This document shows, one piece after another, positions 28,300-36,085 of a stretch of 36,085 nucleotides of DNA. Where the stretch lies: the NCBI GenBank assembly GCA_029204225.1, contig MU835815.1:1-36085 (forward strand). Reading direction: 5' to 3'. This stretch comes from Diphasiastrum complanatum. Its lineage: Eukaryota > Streptophyta > Lycopodiopsida > Lycopodiales > Lycopodiaceae. Below the pieces are notes generated by a model. That model ran no database searches, was not told where the DNA came from, and saw nothing but the letters and a program-made list of their open reading frames with translations. The translations under genes and the position numbers were made by a program. Every line of letters starts with the position of its first letter. The first letter of the stretch is position 1.

Positions 28300-29359
28300 A
28301 GTCCACTCAAGCCTACGTGGTAGAGCCCAATTGGCTTGCGGTACAAGCCTATGATAGGCCTACATGGCTTGCCACATAACAAACCTCAAGCTTGGATGAT
28401 TTGCCATGTGGTAGACCTACGTGGCTTGCCATGTGGCAGTGTTCGACAAGCTTGGCAGATAACAGACCATGTAGGCAGAGCCTGGCTGGCTTGCCGGCCT
28501 ATGATGGGCCTACGTGGCTTGCCACGTGGCTAAGCCTAACCCTGCATGATTTGCCACATGGAAGGCCTATGTTGCTTGCCACGTGGTAGCCTATGACATG
28601 CTTGGTAGATAACAGGCCTATGTGATCTGCTACATAAGCCTATGGTAGGACATGTGACAAGCCACACAAGTCTATAGGCCTACGTGATAGCTTTTGAGCC
28701 CTACATCTTTCTCTCTCTAGGTCCACTCAGGCCTACGTGGCAGAGCTTGGTTGACTTGCCACACAATCCTATGTTAGATCTACGTGGTCTGCCACATGGC
28801 CACATAGCAAACCCTAAGCTTTGAAGACTTGCCACATGGTAGACCTACGTGGCTTTCCGTGTGGCAGCCTGCGACAGGATTGGCAGATAGCAGATCTATG
28901 ACATGCCTATGTGGCCTGCTACACAAGCCTATAGTAAGTCATGCGTGGCTTACGACATGGGAAGTACCAATCCTACATGGTTATCCACGTGGCAGGTCTA
29001 CGTGGCTTGCCACATGATAGCTAGCGAGCCCCATGTCTCTCTGTAGGTCCACTCAAGCCTACGTGGCAAGGCTTGGTTGGCTTGCCACACAAGCCTATGT
29101 GGCAGAGCTTGGTTGGCTTGCCACACAAGCCTATGGCAAGCCTATGTGGCAACCTACAACATGCTACGTGGCTGGCCATGTGGCAACCTATGATAGGCTT
29201 GGTAGATAGTAGGCTTATGTGGCCTATTACACAAGCCATGTGGCAAGCCAACAAGCCTATCATAGGCCTACATGGCTTGCCACATGGCCAGTCCAAAGCC
29301 TATATGGTTCTCCAAGTGGCAAGCCTACATGGCTTGCCATGTGACAACTTTCGAGCCCC

Positions 29360-29451
<92 letters not shown>

Positions 29452-29711
29452 CCACTCAAGCCTATGTGGTAGACTTTGGTTGCTTCGCCATGCAAGCCTA
29501 TGATATGCCCACGTGGCAACCCCAAGTATGCATAATTTGCCATGTGTCCTACCTATGTGGCTTACCACGTGGCAACTGACGACAAGCTTGGCAGATAGCA
29601 GGCCTATGACATGCATAGTGGCCTGCTTCACAAGCCTATGGTAGACCTATATGTCCACGTGGCAAACCCCAAGCCTGCATGGTTGCCATGTGCAAGCCTA
29701 TATGACAGGCC
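28299..29711. repeat. Satellite-like field, left part (four blocks)
   Basis: Blocks begin with a TCCACTCAAGCC anchor at 28,302, 28,722, 29,048 and 29,451, most preceded by a CT tract. Inside, sub-units of about 40-60 bases alternate: CAAGCCTATGGTAGGCC, CCTACGTGGCTTGCCACGTG, GGCTTGGTAGATAGCAGGCC and CCCAAGCCTGCATGATTTG. The words CCACGTGG, GCCACATGGC and GCCATGTGGC are palindromic or nearly so. Block length varies from 326 to 420 bases. Open frames over this field follow the repeat and are not genes. Confidence 0.93.
29363..29448. repeat. (CT)n tract, 86 bases
   Basis: CT dinucleotides with one CCC interruption. Directly precedes the fourth block anchor. Confidence 0.95.
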
Positions 29712-30303
29712 AGAATGAGACGACCTCCGACAACATTCAATCTCTAATTGGTGGGGGAGAGTTGTTTTCTTAAGGGGGCTCTTTATTTTTTTTGCACCCC
29801 CTCTCTCCCCTAGAAAATATAAAGAGTCCCCATTCCCAAGCCCCACAAAAAAGTTTTTGTTTTGTCTTTGGGTGGCGAGTGTGGGTGGGAGTGGGGGAAG
29901 GAAGGGGATGATTTAGCCTCTCCACACATTTTTTTTTTTTAGGGTGAGAGAGAGGGCTACATTCCCCCACCCCTATCTCCATCCAATTTTTTTTGGGGAG
30001 GGAGGTGGGCCTTGGCACAACTCCCCTTTACATTTTTCCTCTCTCGGCCGCAATGCATCATCTCGCAAAAGAAATTGAAAATAAAAAGAATGTTGTGCCA
30101 TAGACCACGGGGAGGGGAGGATGGGTAAGTCGTCCGCTCTGAGCATCATCCACACATCTTGACCACAAGCAGCGCTAACACACTATGTACTAAAAAATGA
30201 ATATAAATTTGCTATTCCATTATGTTTTTTAGTTCAATTGGTGTACATACAAGAGGATTTTGTGATGACGTCGTTGTTTGGAAAGCCGTTAGGGTATGCA
30301 CGT

Positions 30304-30348
<45 letters not shown>

Positions 30349-30787
30349 CCATCGGCGAACACACTTTACTAGTCTATATTAAAACTATTTGTGTGCATGT
30401 GGTGTGCATATGTATGGGGGGGGGCATCTTTCCCTCACCCATGCATACACTTTTTCTAACTAAAAAATGTGGGGAGGAGGATGCATGTATGGGGAAAAGG
30501 ATGCATGGTCCTCCTTCCCATGCATACATCTAAGGGGCCCACTTCAAATTCAAATTACCCTTTACCCAAACACATAGTGTTATGAAGGGCAAGTACATAC
30601 TTTCATTGTGAAAGGTGTTAAACAAAATTGCCATTTCATTATCAAAGATTTCACTAAATTTGAAGGGCGCTCTAAGGATCTTTTAAATTTTCATACTTTC
30701 CAAGGAAAAGGCTGAAATAAAAATGCATTTCTATGAAAAAAAATCAAACATGAAGGGTTGGGAAGGCTTCAAAACACAAACCTAATG

Positions 30788-30789
<2 letters not shown>
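29712..30789. other. Unrelated 1.1 kb segment interrupting the satellite
   Basis: Lacks the satellite words. It holds alternating polypyrimidine and polypurine patches (GGTGGGGGAGAG, CACCCCCTCTCTCCCC, TTTTTTTTGGGGAGGGAGG), a (CA)n tract, and duplicated ATGCATG-containing words near 30,410-30,530. No open frame with protein-like content. No clear target duplication or terminal repeat was found at its edges. Confidence 0.6.
30305..30346. repeat. (CA)n microsatellite, 42 bases
   Basis: Perfect CA dinucleotide run inside the interrupting segment. Confidence 0.97.

Positions 30790-30878
<89 letters not shown>
30790..30878. repeat. (CT)n(GT)n tract, 89 bases
   Basis: CT run ending in GTGTGTGTGT. 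It resumes the satellite field with an anchor (TTCCACTCAAGC) at 30,882. Confidence 0.95.
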
Positions 30879-32713
<1,835 letters not shown>

Positions 32714-35700
32714 TCTAAGATATGATAATTCATTCAACTAGAATCTCTAGGAGAATTATTAAGATATAGAATGATTAAAACTCAACTCTGAGTATCCCAG
32801 ATACTCTTTTGAATTAGACACTCCTGTTTCTAGCATCATATGCAAGAAATAATAGCAATAATTCATCTTAATAGACTTGTCTGTCTCCTATGGTAACTAG
32901 AGATCCAATCAAACGAAAAATTGTACTCAAACATCTAAGGACCATATACTGTAGCAGAATAGCATCCACTAGATAAATTAAATTCTCCACAAATAATGAT
33001 AACTTATCTTGTGAGAATATATGTGAGATCCATAGACTCTCAATAAGATACTGGAGTAGAGAGATTCAGAAAACTGATATGAATTCTTACTCAAATAATA
33101 GATCAAGAATTAATCATCACACTTAAGAACCATTACAATTTCTTATAGTCCTCTGATAATAATTAAGAATCTATTTATGATCAGTTAATCATAAATATTT
33201 AGATTCATATGATTCGTCAATCATAATTTTTTGGAATCCCAAAACCATACTTAATCATTTATAGGATACTAGAGTATATGTCCACATAACTCGGGAAAAG
33301 TAAGAGTCATTCCAAAATCTTTCTATTAGGAAAACACAAGATTTAGAAATACTTCCAAAACATGATTCTTTACTAAAGTGCAAGATTCAAGGTCTAGAAA
33401 CTACTTGTAATTAAAGACTGAATGCATACCAAGATGACGATCACCTTCAACCACAAAAACTTTAGTTATAATCTAGAATCAAATCTAGATACCCAAAGTC
33501 TTGTCGAATATCAATTCAGATGTTATTCTTGGATTCATTATGATTTGTTATCCAATTGAGCGTTCTCTGGGATACAATCACTAATGAGCTGAGTCTATTA
33601 CTTAACTAAGGAATACCTTATCCCAAGAATACTTTATATCCAATGCACACAATTTTAACTGATGAACCCAAATGATTCACTAATCATGCGTCTTACAAAC
33701 AATATAACTCAAACCATCAGTTCCCGGTGAATCCACATCACACTGATCATTTTACCAATTAACTTCATCCTGGAGTAATCAACTACTCAAGTTAATGGCC
33801 AATGACTTAGAAATCTCAAATGTCTAGGTGCAGAATTCAATTATACTAGTATAACACCACATTTAGATCCTTATCCAAATCATTTATAAGTTAATCCATA
33901 AACCTTCCATACAAAGATTTGTTAACTCTACAAGTATCTACCAAAACAATACTTGATCATATGTTCATGTTCACCGACTAGGTTAAGTGCAAATAACTCT
34001 AGTAACCAGGAATACACGGTAGATTCATACAAGATTAATCATGCACATATGTGAATAATCTCACTATGACCCAGTACATAAACACATTTTTGTCTGACAG
34101 ATTCCTCCAAAACCCACATATGTTACTCACATATCTCACTGAGATTTTGTAACTCAGCTACAAAATATTTTCTATTTCTCATGAGTAAATAACATATCCG
34201 GAAAATCTATGAGACGAATAACATTCAATCTCAACAGTTTTCCAAGCCAACTTACCTCTAATTACGTAATTTCATCTACTCAATCAACACCTTACTGATC
34301 CTAGTACTAAACTAAGATTAGGTTGATCCAATACAGAACTCTCAAATCCAAACTTACTCTGATTCCAATCAAAATGGAATTAGTAACCTTCGACCCTTTT
34401 ACTGTACTACTTATTAATAATGATTCAAATTTCAAACCTGCTTCAGATCCAGATTGTCCACACAATCCCTAGAGAATTCCTCTTAATTAGGTATCTTACT
34501 CTGAGTCTATCCGAAATTCCTTTCAAATCAAATCTCATTTCTATATCCCAACTGGTTTTCTTTCGAAAACTATGCAATCCACAGATTCTCAAATAGAGTT
34601 TAATCCCACCACTTCACCCCTCCTTTTAAAGAAATTATAAATTTCAATAAAAGTTAACTGGAAAGATGATATATGAATATATCCAAATCCAAGAAAAGTC
34701 AGTAATAAGTGCTTCCACTAAAGGATTCACTCTATTACAAACATGACTTCTCCTTCAAATATTTTCAATCTGAGTGATAGAACTACTATTCCATTGAAAT
34801 CCATTTATGCCACAGAGATATCCAAGGTTTAAGAAATTAAAATATTTTAATCTTAGAATATCTAAATTCCAAGTCTATTCACACAAGTAGTAATTTATAT
34901 GACATAACAGTCTTTTATGCTGAAAAGAATTTATATAAACAAGTCTGATGTCTTATATTTGTGAAAATACTAAGAAGTAAAGGATTAATTAAGAAAGCGA
35001 GAAATAGATTTGAGGGCCTTTGATTTTGTAAATAATGAGATACCACAATGGGATCTAGATTAAACCTCAAATTTTTTCAAAATACCCCACATTTGATCAA
35101 ACGGTTTTATTTTTCCCATATCGCGACTACTAAAACACACCATTGACCATCAGATCTTTACAGTCCTAGAATTCTCTTTCCAAAATTATTGATGTCTCAT
35201 ACCATCAACTTTTCCTTCTAGAGAATCCTTAACCGCCTTATCTGATATTCTAGAGATCCACCGATCTTCTAGCTGTCCTATAATCACTATAGGATATTAT
35301 CTCTTGTTCCCAAATACTAGATAATCCATTTATTTGGATGGCTGTTAGCCTATCAGATGGATACCACAAATCCACACCTGATTCTGTGATTTAGACAGAA
35401 GAATTAACATGGTTCAACACTACATTATGATCCTTACAGGTTAATGATAAGCTTCAAATCCCCCTGGATCCAAGAGCATCAACTCTAGGGACAAGCTTCT
35501 ATCAACTAACAGATCCAATGTAATCCATATATCAGATTCTACTTATAACATCACAATTGACATCCAAAACTGCGGATAACTCAATGGTCACAAAGATATT
35601 AGTTATGAATTCAACTAAATGAATCCTACCCAGAAAATTAATATCCAGTATTAAGCAATTATTTATTGAGATTGCTAAAATCCCAATTGCGAAATACATT

Positions 35701-36085
35701 TCCCGATCGCACTTACTACCACTAATGTCCACTCTTCTTCCCTCCTTGAAATTTTTAGTTCTCTGAAAATCTTTCAGCTAAGGTATCAAGAAGACGTAAC
35801 GCCATTAGTAAATGTTTAAAAATTCATTATTGTAGGAAAAAGTCTGAAACAATTTCATTTCTATCCTATACCTGGGCTGAATAACTGATACATCAAAAAT
35901 CATCTACTAGTATGTGAAACAATATTAGTTTGATCTTTTGAATATAATTCACCATAGGATTTTACTGGAAACGAAATCAGTTATATACTTTTGATCAGTT
36001 CCTATCAATTACAAATTCTTCAATAAAATTGGACTGTTTTCTTTTTATTGACTGGTTTGGCATTACTCTGAATAACTGTCCAAAC
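32714..36085. other. AT-rich gene-free region with C over G excess
   Basis: About 3.4 kb in which the longest open frame is 66 codons (minus, 35,532-35,732) with no protein-like features. The plus strand is clearly poor in G compared with C in most of the region. For example, bases 35,161-35,220 have 16 C and 4 G, and 34,441-34,500 have 16 C and 7 G. The skew weakens near 34,900-35,050. Long simple repeats are absent, unlike the rest of the window. No RNA gene or element end was recognised. Confidence 0.6.

Noticed and set aside
27431-28382. Several long open frames on both strands over the minisatellite
   Set aside because: They translate into repeats of the same few residues in every frame because the unit lacks stops. 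There is no gene-like start, domain or codon pattern.

Overview
This window is nuclear DNA from a plant, probably a vascular plant with a large, repeat-rich genome. The evidence is the set of plant-type Ty1/copia and Ty3/gypsy retrotransposons with initiator-Met-tRNA primer sites, a CACTA-like DNA transposon, long (CT)n tracts, a 4 kb satellite-like field, and no prokaryotic gene organisation. The species cannot be told from the sequence. No intact host gene was found, and every recognisable coding region is a broken mobile-element gene or a doubtful exon.

Bases 1-25,033 are a nest of elements at least four layers deep. (1) The outer layer is copia element A on the minus strand, with LTRs at 84-879 and 24,259-25,033. 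(2) Its gag gene is cut at one codon by a 19.3 kb insertion, 4,416-23,752. That insertion begins CACAA, ends TTGTG, is flanked by the 3-base duplication AAC, and has repeated GTGGATAATCCAC-like palindromes near both ends. These are the marks of a CACTA/En-Spm-type element. A possible transposase N-terminal domain (5,798-6,057) and two unidentified exon-like stretches lie near its ends. (3) Inside it are fragments of one or more Ty3/gypsy elements, 7,440 to about 22,440: protease and partial reverse transcriptase (+), gag (+), integrase (-), a long non-pol 3' ORF with proline-rich and coiled-coil parts (split between strands), polypurine tract and 3' LTR (+). A 290-base inverted repeat at 10,484-10,773 and 19,861-20,147 suggests that the 9 kb segment between was inverted with a staggered break. 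(4) The innermost layer is copia element B on the plus strand, 11,297-17,310. It is complete in layout (274-base LTRs, PBS, gag, protease, integrase, RT, RNase H, PPT, perfect ATTCT target duplication) but carries many stops and frameshifts.

From 25,034 to 27,480 is flanking DNA with a 125-base direct repeat and weak exon-like remnants. From 27,489 to 28,248 is a G/C-asymmetric minisatellite with units like CCCTCCCAAAAAATGCGACACTG. From 28,264 to 32,622 is a satellite-like field built of blocks of ACGTGGC and CCACGTGG-type palindromes, each block opening with a (CT)n tract followed by a TCCACTCAAGCC anchor, and interrupted by an unrelated segment of about 1.1 kb. From 32,623 to the end is AT-rich DNA without genes and with a marked excess of C over G on the plus strand in much of it.

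The genes do not work together as a pathway. The window is a record of successive insertions and rearrangements. Its most interesting parts are the giant CACTA-like carrier, the probable inversion within the gypsy element, the gypsy 3' ORF, the non-canonical AG...GT LTR ends of copia B, and the palindrome-rich satellite.
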